From: Bacteroides sp.
Lineage (GTDB): Bacteria > Bacteroidota > Bacteroidia > Bacteroidales > Bacteroidaceae
NCBI GenBank assembly: GCA_020861095.1
Contig: JAJBTC010000049.1
Coordinates: 1 to 51,923 of the forward strand
Reading direction: 5' to 3'
Length of the DNA stretch: 51,923 nucleotides
In this document: one piece after another, positions 17,901 through 28,095 of the stretch
How the letters are laid out: each line of letters begins with the position of its first letter
Position numbering within the stretch: the first letter of the stretch is position 1
Notes under the pieces: model-generated
What the model was told of the DNA's origin: nothing
The model's database searches: none
What the model saw: the letters and a program-made list of their open reading frames with translations, nothing else
Made by a program: the position numbers and the translations under genes

Positions 17901-18749
17901 CTATTCAAGCGTGATACGCTGCACGGTGATTTCCTGATGCAGGAAGATGGAGGCAGACTCTATAAATTTGTCTTCCGCTTCTGTGGTATAGAACGTACAT
18001 TTCCCTGACTTTGTACATTGACGATCGATTTCCGGATGTCGGTTCAGATAGTCTTTTAAGCTATCAGCCACATATTCCCCTTGCGCCACCACCTGGATGT
18101 GGGGAGGCAGATGTTGCTTTATTTTGGGCAGCAACAAAGGATAGTGTGTACATCCCAGGATGAGTGTATCTATATCCGGATCTTTTTGAGTCAGATTCTG
18201 CAGATGCTTGTCTATAAAATAATCTGTGCCGGAGTTTTCTGCTTCATTGTTCTCTACCAGCGGGACCCACATGGGACATGCTTCCTGACTGACAGTGATC
18301 TCCGGAAATAATTTATGTATTTCCATCGGATAGGAACAGGAACGTACAGTTCCGGCTGTAGCCAGTACGCCTACGTGTCCATTGTGGGTCAAGGTACCTA
18401 TACTTTCTACGGTCGGTCGTATAACCCCCAATACTCTCCGGTTGGGGTCGATGTGGGGCAGGTCATTCATCTGTATGGTCCGCAGCGCCTTGGCCGAGGC
18501 TGTATTGCAAGCCAGAATGATGAGGTGACAGCCTTCTGTGAACAGCCTGCGGACAGCCTGGAGAGTGAATTCATACACCACTTCGAACGATCTGCTTCCG
18601 TAGGGAGTACGCGCGTTATCTCCCAGATAGATATAATCATATCCGGGCATGGCCTCCCTGATCTCTTTCAGGATCGTGAGACCTCCGTAGCCGGAATCAA
18701 ATATTCCGATAGGGCCGGGATGGGAAGATAACAACTGTTCCATATACAC
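17901..18749 (-). CDS. murI: Glutamate racemase
   Basis: A 282-residue cofactor-independent racemase that supplies D-glutamate for peptidoglycan. Both catalytic cysteines are present: Cys81 in LACNTAS and Cys200 in LGCTHYPLL. The substrate loop GIFDSGYGGLTIL starts near residue 15. The start could also be the Met two codons later. It follows the two ompH/skp genes, the conserved uppS-bamA-ompH-ompH-murI order of Bacteroidetes envelope genes. Confidence 0.95.
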   Translation of the reverse strand: MYMEQLLSSHPGPIGIFDSGYGGLTILKEIREAMPGYDYIYLGDNARTPYGSRSFEVVYEFTLQAVRRLFTEGCHLIILACNTASAKALRTIQMNDLPHIDPNRRVLGVIRPTVESIGTLTHNGHVGVLATAGTVRSCSYPMEIHKLFPEITVSQEACPMWVPLVENNEAENSGTDYFIDKHLQNLTQKDPDIDTLILGCTHYPLLLPKIKQHLPPHIQVVAQGEYVADSLKDYLNRHPEIDRQCTKSGKCTFYTTEAEDKFIESASIFLHQEITVQRITLE

Positions 18750-18832
18750 TCTCTATAGAATAGGAAAAGGGAATGACAAAGGAGAAATGAATTGCTCCTT
18801 TACCGTTCCCTTCTCCCGGATGGATGATATAC

Positions 18833-19342
18833 TTATCTGATTCCTAACTGAGCTTTTACTTTATCAGTAACATCCGAACTCATGGACTCATTGATATACG
18901 GGATCTGGGTACGTACCACGTCAAAGATATAGACCAGGCCTTCTGCCTGTCCTACGGATCGGATGGCATCGTCCAATTTCTGATAGATCGGCATCATCAG
19001 ATTGTTCTGTGCCTCCTGCATGCCCTGGTAAGCGTCTTGCTGGAATTGCTCCTGACGCTGGTACATATCCTGGAGTTCTTTTTGTCTTCTTTCCGCGATG
19101 TTTGCCGGAAGAGTTTCCGCCTCTCTCTGGAATTCTTCGTATTTACGGTTGAATTCTTCCTGAGTACGTTGCAGTTCTTCCGAATATTTTTTGTCCAATG
19201 CCACTAACTCCGCCTGAGCTTTTTCATATTCCGGCATAGCCAGGATCACATCCTGAGAATTCATGTGGCCGAACTTTAAGGTTTGTGCAAATGCGCCCAA
19301 GGGGAGGGCTAACATGATAACGATTGCAATTTTCTTAAGCAT
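18833..19342 (-). CDS. OmpH/Skp family periplasmic chaperone (second copy)
   Basis: A 169-residue exported protein. Signal peptide 1-19 (ending GAFA-QT), then a short beta strand LKFGHMNSQDVI, then a long heptad-rich coiled coil (about residues 35-125, many Glu, Gln, Lys), and the C-terminal strand VYIFDVVRTQIPYI. This is the Skp jellyfish architecture, which holds unfolded outer-membrane proteins on the way to BamA. It lies 57 bases after the first copy, whose sequence is clearly related but diverged. Confidence 0.9.
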   Translation of the reverse strand: MLKKIAIVIMLALPLGAFAQTLKFGHMNSQDVILAMPEYEKAQAELVALDKKYSEELQRTQEEFNRKYEEFQREAETLPANIAERRQKELQDMYQRQEQFQQDAYQGMQEAQNNLMMPIYQKLDDAIRSVGQAEGLVYIFDVVRTQIPYINESMSSDVTDKVKAQLGIR

Positions 19343-19399
19343 AGTTTTATTGTTTATTTGAATGATTATTTTATCGTTGTTTGTTGCAAATGTATGAAT

Positions 19400-19915
19400 T
19401 TAATTTGAATATCCTAATCTGTTGAGTACTTCATCGCTTATATCTATGCTGGGAGACGCGTAAATGATACTGGTGGCTGACGCGCGATCTACGATCACCG
19501 TATAGCCATTTGTCTCTGAGATCTCTTTTACTGCCTGATAGATCTGGTCCTGAATCGGACGCATCAGATTTTCCTGTCTTTTATAAAGCTCACCTTCCGG
19601 ACCAAAATACTGTCGGCGCAGTTCAGATGCCTCACGCTCTTTAGAGATAATAGCTTCTTCTCTGTCGGTACGCTGTGCGTCCGTCAGAGAACCTGCCTGA
19701 GACTGATACTCCTGATACAATCTCTGTGCTTCCTGGGCAACAACCTCTACTTCTCTCTGCCATTGCTCGGAGGCCTGGTTAAGCTGTTCGTTGATACGGG
19801 AATAAGCCGGGATATTCTCCAGGATATATTCCATATCGATCAAAGCAAACTTTTGCGCGTTCGCGGCTATACTTACCGCAAACAATAATACAATACTTAG
19901 AACAGACTTTCTCAT
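19400..19915 (-). CDS. OmpH/Skp family periplasmic chaperone (first copy)
   Basis: A 171-residue exported chaperone. Starting at 19915 gives a clean signal peptide (MRKSVLSIVLLFAVSIAANA); the frame extends 9 codons further upstream but adds only a charged leader. The mature part has QKFALIDMEYILENIPAYS, then a coiled coil rich in Glu and Gln (about 40-125), then VIVDRASATSIIYASPSID. It sits 27 bases after bamA, so both chaperones and the insertase are made together. Confidence 0.9.
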   Translation of the reverse strand: MRKSVLSIVLLFAVSIAANAQKFALIDMEYILENIPAYSRINEQLNQASEQWQREVEVVAQEAQRLYQEYQSQAGSLTDAQRTDREEAIISKEREASELRRQYFGPEGELYKRQENLMRPIQDQIYQAVKEISETNGYTVIVDRASATSIIYASPSIDISDEVLNRLGYSN

Positions 19916-19942
19916 AACGTTTAGCTTTTTTAAGTGAAACAT

Positions 19943-22570
19943 TTAAAATTCTTGTCCCAGGACAAAGTGGAACTGTGAACCACTGTATTGCCTGCTACCG
20001 AATACTTTGTCGAAACCGTAGGCCCAGTCAATCCCCATCATACCGATCATGGGCAGGAAGATGCGAACTCCTACCCCGGCAGAACGCTTCAGTTCGAACG
20101 GGTTGAAGTTCTTGATATCGTGCCAGGCATTACCGGCTTCCAGGAATCCTAACGCATAAATACTGGTACTTGTTTCCAACATAAGCGGATATCTGAGTTC
20201 AACGCCCAGTCGGGTGTAGGCATAGCCTTCCGTACCACGGGTGGGGGTCAATGAACTGTTTTCGTATCCACGCAGACCGATACTTTCTGTGGCATAGGTC
20301 GAATATCCGGTCATACCGTCTCCCCCTACATCGAAGGTTTCAAACGGAGATTTTTTGTATTTATTGTAATGTCCCAGCAAACCAAACTCCACGCGGGTCA
20401 TTAATACCGGACATTTCACCGCACTGCTCAGGGCCGTATAGGTCTTTGATTTGAATTTCCATTTGTGGTATTCGATCCAGCGATACATCTTATTTACGTC
20501 GTTCTGGTTGTTCTGATTGTATTTGCCGTAGTCTACTCCGTCAAACAAGGAATAAGGAGGGGTCAACTGCACGGAAAGTGAGAATTCAGATCCCTGACGG
20601 GGGAATATCGGATTGTCTATCGAACTTCTGCCCAGGGTGAAGTTGATACTGATGTTGTTACACTTTCCATCTGTTACGGGGAAATACATCCATTCTTTCA
20701 GCACATACCGTTGGTAAGAAAGCTCGGCAGAAAATGTAAAATAGTCGTCCGGCCAGCGGAGGCGTTTTCCCCACATAGCTGCAATCCCGTAGATCTGCAC
20801 CGATTTGTCCGGATCGTAATAGTCGGCATAATTGTTGTAATTGTAGTTGCCATACCCTCCGTAATACATACTGTTGTAATAGTTGTTCATGTACGACTGA
20901 TTGTAGTACCGGCTGCTGATATCCGTCTGTCTGGAATAGAAGAGCGAAACCGAGAACGAATTCGGACGTTTTCCGCCAAACCAGGGATCAAAGAAGGAGA
21001 GACTATACGATTGATAATATTTCGCATTGGTTTGTCCGCTGAGTGTCAGTGTCTGTCCGTCTCCCTGAGGCAGTATCCCTCTGTAATTTTCTCCCGGATG
21101 CAACAAGTTGGCGAGTGAGAAGTTGGTAAATCGCAGACTCAGTTTACCAATAATACCTGTTTGTCCCCATCCGGCAGAAAATTCTACCTGGTCATTGGCT
21201 TTAGATACCAGATCATATCCGATATCCACCGTTCCGTTGACCGGGTCGGGCTGAATATCCGGACTCAGGTTTTCCGGGTCGAAATGTCCCATTTGCTGGA
21301 TCTCACGTAAAGAACGCATCAATTCTTCTCTGCTGAAGAGTTCTCCCGGACGTGTACGGAGTTCGCGTCGGACCACATTTTCGTACAGACGATCGTTCCC
21401 GTTGATGATGATCTTATTGATGGTCGCCTGTTGCCCTTCATAAATACGCATTTCCAGGTCAATAGAGTCGCCCACAATATTTACTTCCACCGGATCTAAG
21501 TTATAGAATAGATACCCGTTGTTGTAATACAGGTTACCGATCGCATCCTCATCCATAGAGAGACGTTCATTCAACAACTTCTGATTGTATACATCTCCTT
21601 TTTTCATGCGGAGCATAAAATCCAGCTGATCCGAAGGGTAAAGCGTATTTCCTACCCAGGTTACGTTTCGCAGATAATACTTATCCCCCTCTTCGATCTG
21701 TAAATAAACATTTACTGTCTTTTCGTCGTAGTTCCATACACTGTCTACAAGGATCTGGGCATCTCTGTAACCCAGTTCATTGTATTTTTCCACGAGAGCC
21801 TCTTTGTCCGCTTCGTAGTTCTCCGGAACAAATTTCTTGGTACGGAAGAAGTTGGCCAGTTTTCCTTTCTCATTGGTCTTTTTCATGACCTTTTTGATCT
21901 TGGCCGTTTTCAGGGTCTCATTTCCTTCAATGATGATCTCGTGAACCTTGATCTTCTCTTTTTTATCAATATCCACATCTACCAATACCTGATTTTCATT
22001 GTCCGGATCATCCCGCTGAGTAATAATTACTTCAGCATTCTTAAATCCTTTGTCATCAAAGTAACGTTTGATCAGGGTCTTGGCACGGTCTACCAGGTTA
22101 GGAGCGATCTGGCTGCCCTTGACCAACCCCAGGCGCGCGGTCAGATCTTCACGTTCCGATTTTTTCACACCATGATAGCGTATATCGGAGATCCTCGGAC
22201 GTTGATTCAGCTTGATCTTCAGGTAGATCTTATCTCCTACGATCTTTTCAGCTGTGATCTGAGCATCCGAGAAGAGTCCGTGTCGCCAGTAGCGTTTGAT
22301 AGCTCCTGTGATCTCATCACCAGGTACAGTAATCACCTGGCCCACCCCTAATCCGGATAATCCGATCAGTGCATAATCTTCGTAATTATCCACTCCTTCT
22401 ACCTGAATGTCGGCTATTTCGTATTTTTTGGGAGTACCTGAATAGAGGATCACCGGTTTCGGACTGTCCTCGTCCATTTCCACCAGGTCGATTTCCTGTG
22501 CCCGGGTGTTGGCAGAGAATCCCAACAGGCCGATGATCATCACAAGTATGGAGAAAATTCGATATTGCAT
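19943..22570 (-). CDS. bamA: Outer membrane protein assembly factor BamA
   Basis: An 875-residue Omp85 protein, the insertase for outer-membrane beta-barrels. The signal peptide ends at about residue 24 (NTRA-QE). Five POTRA domains follow to about residue 470 (for example KYEIADIQVEGVDNYEDYAL and INKIIINGNDRLYENVVRREL). The barrel carries a Tyr/Asn-rich insertion around residues 555-580 (repeated YNNYY-like motifs), probably an exposed loop. Conserved barrel features are the RGYENSSLTPTRG segment (the VRGF/Y-type loop 6 motif) and a final FHFVLGQEF ending in Phe. Located between uppS and the ompH genes. Confidence 0.96.
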   Translation of the reverse strand: MQYRIFSILVMIIGLLGFSANTRAQEIDLVEMDEDSPKPVILYSGTPKKYEIADIQVEGVDNYEDYALIGLSGLGVGQVITVPGDEITGAIKRYWRHGLFSDAQITAEKIVGDKIYLKIKLNQRPRISDIRYHGVKKSEREDLTARLGLVKGSQIAPNLVDRAKTLIKRYFDDKGFKNAEVIITQRDDPDNENQVLVDVDIDKKEKIKVHEIIIEGNETLKTAKIKKVMKKTNEKGKLANFFRTKKFVPENYEADKEALVEKYNELGYRDAQILVDSVWNYDEKTVNVYLQIEEGDKYYLRNVTWVGNTLYPSDQLDFMLRMKKGDVYNQKLLNERLSMDEDAIGNLYYNNGYLFYNLDPVEVNIVGDSIDLEMRIYEGQQATINKIIINGNDRLYENVVRRELRTRPGELFSREELMRSLREIQQMGHFDPENLSPDIQPDPVNGTVDIGYDLVSKANDQVEFSAGWGQTGIIGKLSLRFTNFSLANLLHPGENYRGILPQGDGQTLTLSGQTNAKYYQSYSLSFFDPWFGGKRPNSFSVSLFYSRQTDISSRYYNQSYMNNYYNSMYYGGYGNYNYNNYADYYDPDKSVQIYGIAAMWGKRLRWPDDYFTFSAELSYQRYVLKEWMYFPVTDGKCNNISINFTLGRSSIDNPIFPRQGSEFSLSVQLTPPYSLFDGVDYGKYNQNNQNDVNKMYRWIEYHKWKFKSKTYTALSSAVKCPVLMTRVEFGLLGHYNKYKKSPFETFDVGGDGMTGYSTYATESIGLRGYENSSLTPTRGTEGYAYTRLGVELRYPLMLETSTSIYALGFLEAGNAWHDIKNFNPFELKRSAGVGVRIFLPMIGMMGIDWAYGFDKVFGSRQYSGSQFHFVLGQEF

Positions 22571-22604
22571 GTATGTTGTGAATTTTGGTTTTTGATAAAT
22601 GTAC

Positions 22605-23342
22605 TTAACTGATTATCTGTTCGCTGGTTTGTCCGAAACGTCTTTCACGCTGCTGGTAGTCCAGGATGGCACGTTGCAGCTGTTCCTGATTGAAGTCAGG
22701 CCAGTATGTATCACAGAAATAAAGCTCGGAATACGCGCACTGCCACAGCAGGTAATTGCTCAGCCGGATCTCTCCTCCCGTGCGTATCAGAAGGTCAGGA
22801 TCGGGCATGAAAGAGGTAGCCAGGTTCCGGGCTATACATTCCGTATCGATGTCGGATAGAGCAATCTCTTGCCGTACGGCTTGCCCGGCAATCTTCTTAG
22901 CTGCTTCCGCTATTTCCCAACGCGAGGAATAGCTCAATGCCAGCACTAAGCATAGGCCGGTATTCTGTGCCGTATGTTCGATGCAGGCTGTCAGGCGCGT
23001 CTGTACTTTTTCCGGCAGCTTTGCCTGATCTCCGATGATCCGGAACCGTATGTTGTTCTTCATAAACGTCTCCTCCTCGATAGAATCGAAAAGCAGTTCC
23101 ATCAGCGCTTCCACCTCTTCCTGAGGACGATTCCAGTTTTCCATAGAGAACGTATAGAGTGTCAGGAATTTAACTCCCATACGGGCTGCCTCTTCGGTAA
23201 TTACCTGCACAGTATCGGCACCTTTCTGATGGCCATAGCTACGTTCCTGGCCATGTCGTTTGGCCCAACGTCCGTTACCGTCCATAATAATTGCGATATG
23301 TTGAGGTATCCGTGTAAAATCTATCTGTTCTTTCAATGGCAT
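22605..23342 (-). CDS. uppS: Undecaprenyl diphosphate synthase (isoprenyl transferase)
   Basis: A 245-residue cis-prenyltransferase making the C55 lipid carrier for wall and surface glycans. [17 protein letters not shown] at residues 15-31 contains the essential Asp21, and the C-terminal [21 protein letters not shown] segment binds the diphosphate. It is 34 bases upstream of bamA on the same strand, the usual Bacteroidetes linkage of lipid carrier, BamA and Skp genes. Confidence 0.95.
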   Translation of the reverse strand: MPLKEQIDFTRIPQHIAIIMDGNGRWAKRHGQERSYGHQKGADTVQVITEEAARMGVKFLTLYTFSMENWNRPQEEVEALMELLFDSIEEETFMKNNIRFRIIGDQAKLPEKVQTRLTACIEHTAQNTGLCLVLALSYSSRWEIAEAAKKIAGQAVRQEIALSDIDTECIARNLATSFMPDPDLLIRTGGEIRLSNYLLWQCAYSELYFCDTYWPDFNQEQLQRAILDYQQRERRFGQTSEQIIS

Positions 23343-23388
23343 GTTTTTCTCTATTAAAAACAGGTGCGGGAGATCTGAATTACCTTGT

Positions 23389-24687
23389 TTATTTTTTTTC
23401 GAACCCGACCCGGTTCAGTCTTCCTCTCCAGACCTCATCGTTCTGTCTGATGGTTTTACTCCATATGAGCCAGATGTATCCTTTGTCGTCCAATACCGTG
23501 GAGTAATACCGGGAGCGTCCTTCAAACGTTTCGGGGAAAAGGAACTTTCCTCCTGCTTCTTCCCAGCTGACTCCTGTGGAAGACTTATAAAAGGTAGTGA
23601 ATCCGTCTCCGAACACATAGAAATCATCGTCGTAATACAAAATAGTCGGGTGTTCCATATAAGGAACATAATTGTCATAAGCCGCTCCGTCCAGACTGGC
23701 CCAATTGTATCCGTCATAAGACTGCCACAACAGTGTCTTTCCGGATGTCTCCGCAGAAGTTCCCGTCAGGAAGATACGTTCTATCTGGTTGGATGTTTCA
23801 GACGCGGCATAACTGATCTGGGTCAGCGGGAAACTTGTGGGTACTACATGACCATCTTCCAACCAGTTCGCACCTTCTTCATCGGTGATACAGAATATCT
23901 GCTCTCCCATAGCATTTGTGACAATTCCGCTCAGTCCTTTGCTGAAAGGAGCTAAAAAGGTAACAACCTGTCCGCTCAGACCGTCTGATTCTGTCCAGTT
24001 CAAACCATCTGTGGAGGTATAAGCCTCTCCGTTGGTAGTAGCGGCATATAACTTATTTCTGTATAGAGTGATGCTGTGTATATCCGCTTCAGCGGGAAGT
24101 CCCTGGGTACGTTGTCTCCTCCAGGAAATATCTGCGGAAAGACCCGAAGATACGTAACATTCGTCCGGAGAAGGATATACCAGAATAAGCCCGTTCAGAA
24201 CCACCGCCTTCTGTTCTCCCGTTACAACTCCGTTGGAGAAACTGTTGCTGACCGGTCCGTCCGACCATACCAATGAATCGGGGTCCTGGGTATGTATGTT
24301 CACACGTATTTCGTATTTTTTCTTGTGTACCCCATCTAAGGCCAATACTTCCAATAAGAGGGGTTCGGTCAGGTCTACGGAATCATTCATGTTGAACAGG
24401 GTATCCCCGGCGGTGACTATGCCGTTGGTGGTGATCATTTTAATCAGGATTTTACTGATGATCGTATCCGCGTGTACGGGGAGGGAATCCTCGTTGTAGA
24501 TCTTTCCGTTGAGCTGATCTATCGTAAAAGTGTAGTAAGTGTCTTTATAGATCGAGTCCAGGGCAAAATCCCGGATCGTCGTGTCCGAACTATATTCATA
24601 GTCGTTTTTATTAGAGTCAAGACAGGATACAGTCACAAAGCAGCAGAAGAAAACTCCTGTAATGACTGCTAAAAAGTTTATTCTCAT
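23389..24687 (-). CDS. DUF6242-like lipoprotein with a beta-propeller region
   Basis: A 432-residue predicted lipoprotein (lipobox FVTVSC, Cys22). The N-terminal 140 residues form a beta-sandwich with the pattern [14 protein letters not shown] and [20 protein letters not shown], as in the DUF6242 family. From residue 150 on there are repeated blades with Trp-rich turns ([40 protein letters not shown]), like Asp-box/sialidase-type propellers. No catalytic residues were recognised. Envelope localisation is sure, function unknown. Between ribD and uppS. Confidence 0.75.
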   Translation of the reverse strand: MRINFLAVITGVFFCCFVTVSCLDSNKNDYEYSSDTTIRDFALDSIYKDTYYTFTIDQLNGKIYNEDSLPVHADTIISKILIKMITTNGIVTAGDTLFNMNDSVDLTEPLLLEVLALDGVHKKKYEIRVNIHTQDPDSLVWSDGPVSNSFSNGVVTGEQKAVVLNGLILVYPSPDECYVSSGLSADISWRRQRTQGLPAEADIHSITLYRNKLYAATTNGEAYTSTDGLNWTESDGLSGQVVTFLAPFSKGLSGIVTNAMGEQIFCITDEEGANWLEDGHVVPTSFPLTQISYAASETSNQIERIFLTGTSAETSGKTLLWQSYDGYNWASLDGAAYDNYVPYMEHPTILYYDDDFYVFGDGFTTFYKSSTGVSWEEAGGKFLFPETFEGRSRYYSTVLDDKGYIWLIWSKTIRQNDEVWRGRLNRVGFEKK

Positions 24688-24814
24688 TTTGAAAGCCAGT
24701 GTTTATTTACAAGATGCAAAAATAGGAACATTTTTCTCTTCCCCGAACCTAAAATGGAAGTTTTATATAAAATTATAGATAATAAGAGTGATTTTACCGC
24801 TGAAAATCCGGCAG

Positions 24815-25876
24815 CTACGTCTCTGTTTCCTCCCTTTTTTGAGAGGTGTAGTGGCGGACCAGGGTCTTGAATGGCTGTTGCGATACACAATCGTTTTTTA
24901 CGCTTATTTCAGGTGCTTTAACACCGGAATCCAGCTTTTTTAAACTTTTTTCAATGAAAACTTCGTCCCACAACCCCTCATCTATAAAGCTTTGCAACAG
25001 TATAGCGCCTCCTTCTACCAGCAACGAACGAATGCCTCTCCGGTAGAGCTCACGGACGATCTGTATGGGAATATCTCTTTGTGAATGTAGGGTAATAAAA
25101 TCCGTTGCCGGCAGATCCGGGAATTCCGTAGCGAAAGTAAAAACCAGAGTCGGGATTTTTCCATCGAACAGGTTCAGTGTATGGGGCAGGTTCAGATCCT
25201 TATCTATCACTACCCGTATCGGGTCCTTCCCTATCCAGTTACGTACATTCAGGGAGGGGTTGTCTAAGAAAGCGGTGCGAGTACCTACCAGGATCGCTTC
25301 TGATCCGGTCCGTCTTTTGTGTACCAACATGCTGGTGAGCGGAGTAGACAGCATGGCTGGCGGTCCGTTGTCGCGATACCCGTCGATAAAACCATCGGCA
25401 GATTCCGCCCATTTCAGCGTGATGTAAGGACGTTGCTGTTCGTTCACGGTGATAAAACGCCGGATAAGCTGGCGGCACTCTTTCTCAAGTACTCCTACTT
25501 TGACCTGACAGCCGGCCTCCCGCAGTTTACGTATCCCTCTGCCATCTACCCGGTAGAACGGGTCTTCACATCCGATCACTACCCTGGGGATCTTGTTTTT
25601 TATGATCAGGTCCGAGCAGGGAGGGGTTTTCCCGTAATGGGAACAGGGCTCCAGGCTCACATACAGGGTCGACCGTTCCAGCAACGAGGGGTCTTTCGCC
25701 GCACCGATGGCGTTCACTTCCGCGTGGGCCTCTCCGTAGCGGATGTGATAGCCTTCTCCGATAATTTGATCGTCGCACACAAGTACCGCCCCTACCATCG
25801 GATTGGGAAAGGTATGGTTCGCGCCGTTTTTCGCCAGCTGTATACAGCGCCACATGTATTTTTCTTCTTCGTTCAT
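24815..25876 (-). CDS. ribD: Riboflavin biosynthesis bifunctional deaminase/reductase RibD
   Basis: A 353-residue two-domain enzyme of riboflavin synthesis. The N-terminal zinc deaminase has His51-Ala-Glu53 and the cysteine pair Cys78/Cys87 (LEPCSHYGKTPPCSD). The reductase from about residue 150 has TLKWAESADGFIDG, a G-rich VGTRTAFLDNPSLNVR region and SLLVEGGAILLQSF. It deaminates the pyrimidine intermediate and then reduces the ribosyl side chain. Divergent from prmC with a 49-base gap; first of the long - strand gene run. Confidence 0.95.
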   Translation of the reverse strand: MNEEEKYMWRCIQLAKNGANHTFPNPMVGAVLVCDDQIIGEGYHIRYGEAHAEVNAIGAAKDPSLLERSTLYVSLEPCSHYGKTPPCSDLIIKNKIPRVVIGCEDPFYRVDGRGIRKLREAGCQVKVGVLEKECRQLIRRFITVNEQQRPYITLKWAESADGFIDGYRDNGPPAMLSTPLTSMLVHKRRTGSEAILVGTRTAFLDNPSLNVRNWIGKDPIRVVIDKDLNLPHTLNLFDGKIPTLVFTFATEFPDLPATDFITLHSQRDIPIQIVRELYRRGIRSLLVEGGAILLQSFIDEGLWDEVFIEKSLKKLDSGVKAPEISVKNDCVSQQPFKTLVRHYTSQKREETET

Positions 25877-25900
25877 AGAAAATCTGATCGTAATTATGCG

Positions 25901-25908
25901 TAATTTTG
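25901..25908 (+). promoter_or_regulatory. -7 box of the prmC promoter
   Basis: TAATTTTG matches TAnnTTTG and lies 17 bases before the prmC ATG in the short divergent gap with ribD. No -33 element is obvious. Confidence 0.5.
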
Positions 25909-25925
25909 CATATTGAATCGTAGAA

Positions 25926-26765
25926 ATGAAACAAGTCAGGACTTACATCCGTCGTTCTTTGCAGGGAATGTATGCTCCCGGTGAAATATCGGCTCTTATC
26001 CGTATCATCTGCCGGGACCTGCTCCGGGTAGATGAAGTATCCTTGTACTTGGACAAAGATATAAATTTATCCGATACAATGCAGCAGATACTGGACGATA
26101 CCATAAGCCGTCTCCGGAACAATGAACCCATCCAATACATTTGTGGAAGTACGGAGTTTCTGGGACGTCCGTTCCGGGTGACACCGGCGGTCCTTATTCC
26201 CCGTCCGGAAACAGAGGAACTGGTAGATCGGATACGGAAGGAAAACCTTTCAGCCGGACGTTTGTTGGATATTGGTACGGGGAGCGGGTGTATAGCCGTT
26301 TCTCTGGCCATTGAGTGGCCGCAGGCAGAGGTATACGCATGGGATGTTTCCACAGATGCTCTGCGGGTGGCAACCGATAATGCGGCACGTCTGGGAGCAA
26401 AAGTCTCTTTTTCCGTTCAGGATGTGTTCGGGCCTTCTGTAGCATCGCCCGCTTCTTTAGATATCATCGTAAGTAACCCTCCCTATATTGCAGAAAGCGA
26501 GAAGAGTGCCATGGAACCCAATGTGCTCGGATGGGAGCCTGAACAGGCTCTTTTTGTTCCGGATACCGATCCTCTCTGTTTCTATCGCAGGATAGCAGAG
26601 ATCGGACAGTCTAGGCTGGTTGCTGGCGGAAAGGTTTATCTGGAGATCAACCGCGCGTATGGAAAAGAGACTGCTTTCCTGTTCGCATCTTTTGGATATC
26701 ATTCGATCCGTATCCTTCCGGACCTTTCCGGCAACAACAGGATCGTAACAGCTATATGGAAATGA
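25926..26765 (+). CDS. prmC: Peptide chain release factor N5-glutamine methyltransferase
   Basis: A 279-residue SAM-dependent methyltransferase that methylates the GGQ glutamine of release factors RF1 and RF2. An N-terminal helical substrate domain (to about 85) is followed by the Rossmann domain with LLDIGTGSGCIAVSLA (about 113-128) and the catalytic NPPY at 184-187. Length is normal. Its stop overlaps the start region of recX, so the two are coupled. Confidence 0.94.
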   Translation: MKQVRTYIRRSLQGMYAPGEISALIRIICRDLLRVDEVSLYLDKDINLSDTMQQILDDTISRLRNNEPIQYICGSTEFLGRPFRVTPAVLIPRPETEELVDRIRKENLSAGRLLDIGTGSGCIAVSLAIEWPQAEVYAWDVSTDALRVATDNAARLGAKVSFSVQDVFGPSVASPASLDIIVSNPPYIAESEKSAMEPNVLGWEPEQALFVPDTDPLCFYRRIAEIGQSRLVAGGKVYLEINRAYGKETAFLFASFGYHSIRILPDLSGNNRIVTAIWK

Positions 26766-27241
26766 AGACAATCACCGAAACCGAAGCTTTACAAAGAGCT
26801 GCCTCGTATTGTTCCGCCGCTGAGCGTTGGCGGACGGAAGTTTTTGATAAATTACAGAAGTGGAACATACCCTGTGACGCCATCGAACGGATCCTGACCT
26901 ATCTGGAGCGGGAGGGCTATCTGGACGAAGAGCGTTATTGCCGTGCCTTTGTCAAAGATAAATATCGTTTCGACAAATGGGGCCGCCGGAAGATCTCACA
27001 AGCCCTGCACCTGAAAAAAGTATCTTCTGCCTGCGTAAACAGATGCTTGCAGGAGATGGATCAGGAGGAATACCAGCAAGGATTGCGCAAACTCCTGGAG
27101 GCAAAACGCAGGAGCATACGTGCCGGAGATGACTACCAGCGGAATGCCAAACTGATCCGTTTTGCTCTGGGACGTGGCTTTGAAATGAATGAGATACGCG
27201 CCTGCTTGCCCGGCCTGAAAGAGGAGTCGTATCCGGACTGA
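26756..27241 (+). CDS. recX: Regulatory protein RecX family
   Basis: A 161-residue all-helical protein of the RecX family, which modulates RecA filaments. The three-helix repeats are visible: CSAAERWRTEVFDKLQKW, then YLEREGYLDEERYCRAFVKD, KFDKWGRRKISQAL-like (here RFDKWGRRKISQALHLK), then the C-terminal repeat ending AKLIRFALGRGFE. The start may be 26756 or the next Met at 26762, which gives an ATGA overlap with prmC. No recA is nearby. Confidence 0.88.
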   Translation: MEMKTITETEALQRAASYCSAAERWRTEVFDKLQKWNIPCDAIERILTYLEREGYLDEERYCRAFVKDKYRFDKWGRRKISQALHLKKVSSACVNRCLQEMDQEEYQQGLRKLLEAKRRSIRAGDDYQRNAKLIRFALGRGFEMNEIRACLPGLKEESYPD

Positions 27242-27326
27242 AACACTCAGGCAGAAGGAAAGCTTTTTAATTCATATTTTATTGAAAAATATACGGTTTC
27301 TTCTTTTCAGTCTCATTCACTTTCCG

Positions 27327-27334
27327 TACTTTTG
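27327..27334 (+). promoter_or_regulatory. -7 box of the pyrE promoter
   Basis: TACTTTTG matches TAnnTTTG and lies 30 bases before the pyrE ATG at 27365. Confidence 0.6.
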
Positions 27335-27364
27335 TGCCAAACATTTATCAGAGAAAGTCGACTT

Positions 27365-28003
27365 ATGAAAGCTTTGGAGAAATTATTCGCGGAGAAGTTG
27401 TTAAAGATTAAAGCGATCAAACTGCAACCGGCCAACCCCTTTACCTGGGCCTCCGGATGGAAATCGCCTTTTTATTGCGACAACCGAAAAACACTTTCTT
27501 ATCCTTCTTTGCGTAATTTTGTGAAGATAGAAATCACCCGCATTATACTCGAACGTTTCGGACAGGTGGATGCCATTGCCGGTGTGGCTACAGGAGCGAT
27601 CCCCCAGGGAGCTCTGGTTGCCGATGCCCTCAACCTGCCGTTTGTATATGTTCGTTCCACACCGAAAGATCACGGATTGGAAAATCTCATTGAAGGAGAA
27701 CTTCGTCCCGGCATGAAAGTGGTAGTGGTAGAAGACCTTGTTTCCACAGGAGGGAGCGGCCTGAAAGCAGTCGACGCGATCCGTCGCGACGGATGTGAGG
27801 TGATCGGTATGGTGGCGGCCTATACCTATGGGTTTCCCGTTGCTGAGAAAAGATTCAAGGAGGCTAAAGTCCCCCTGGTCACGCTGACCAATTACGAGGT
27901 GGTACTGGATGTCGCATTACGTACAGGATATATTGAGCAGGAAGACATTGAGACGTTGAATGAATGGCGTAAAGATCCGGCAAACTGGGATCCGAATAAG
28001 TAA
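27365..28003 (+). CDS. pyrE: Orotate phosphoribosyltransferase
   Basis: A 212-residue type I phosphoribosyltransferase converting orotate and PRPP to orotidine monophosphate. The start at 27365 (MKALEKLFAEKLLKIKAIKL) gives the family length. The PRPP-binding motif VVVVEDLVSTGGSGLKAV is at about residue 119, and AIAGVATGAIPQGALVADAL at about 72. It has its own promoter and a hairpin terminator, so it is probably a single-gene unit. Confidence 0.95.
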   Translation: MKALEKLFAEKLLKIKAIKLQPANPFTWASGWKSPFYCDNRKTLSYPSLRNFVKIEITRIILERFGQVDAIAGVATGAIPQGALVADALNLPFVYVRSTPKDHGLENLIEGELRPGMKVVVVEDLVSTGGSGLKAVDAIRRDGCEVIGMVAAYTYGFPVAEKRFKEAKVPLVTLTNYEVVLDVALRTGYIEQEDIETLNEWRKDPANWDPNK

Positions 28004-28038
28004 GTATATAAAACAATATATAGGAGCAGAAAGAGCAG

Positions 28039-28070
28039 TTCGGATATGCAGATATCCGGATCGTTCTTTT
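28039..28070 (+). terminator. Terminator after pyrE
   Basis: Stem 28039-28047 with 28052-28060 (one G-T pair), 4-nt loop gcag, followed by a T-rich stretch (tcgttctttttgtg). It lies 36 bases after the pyrE stop. Confidence 0.65.
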
Positions 28071-28095
28071 TGTGTTTTAACGGAAAGAGAAAAGA

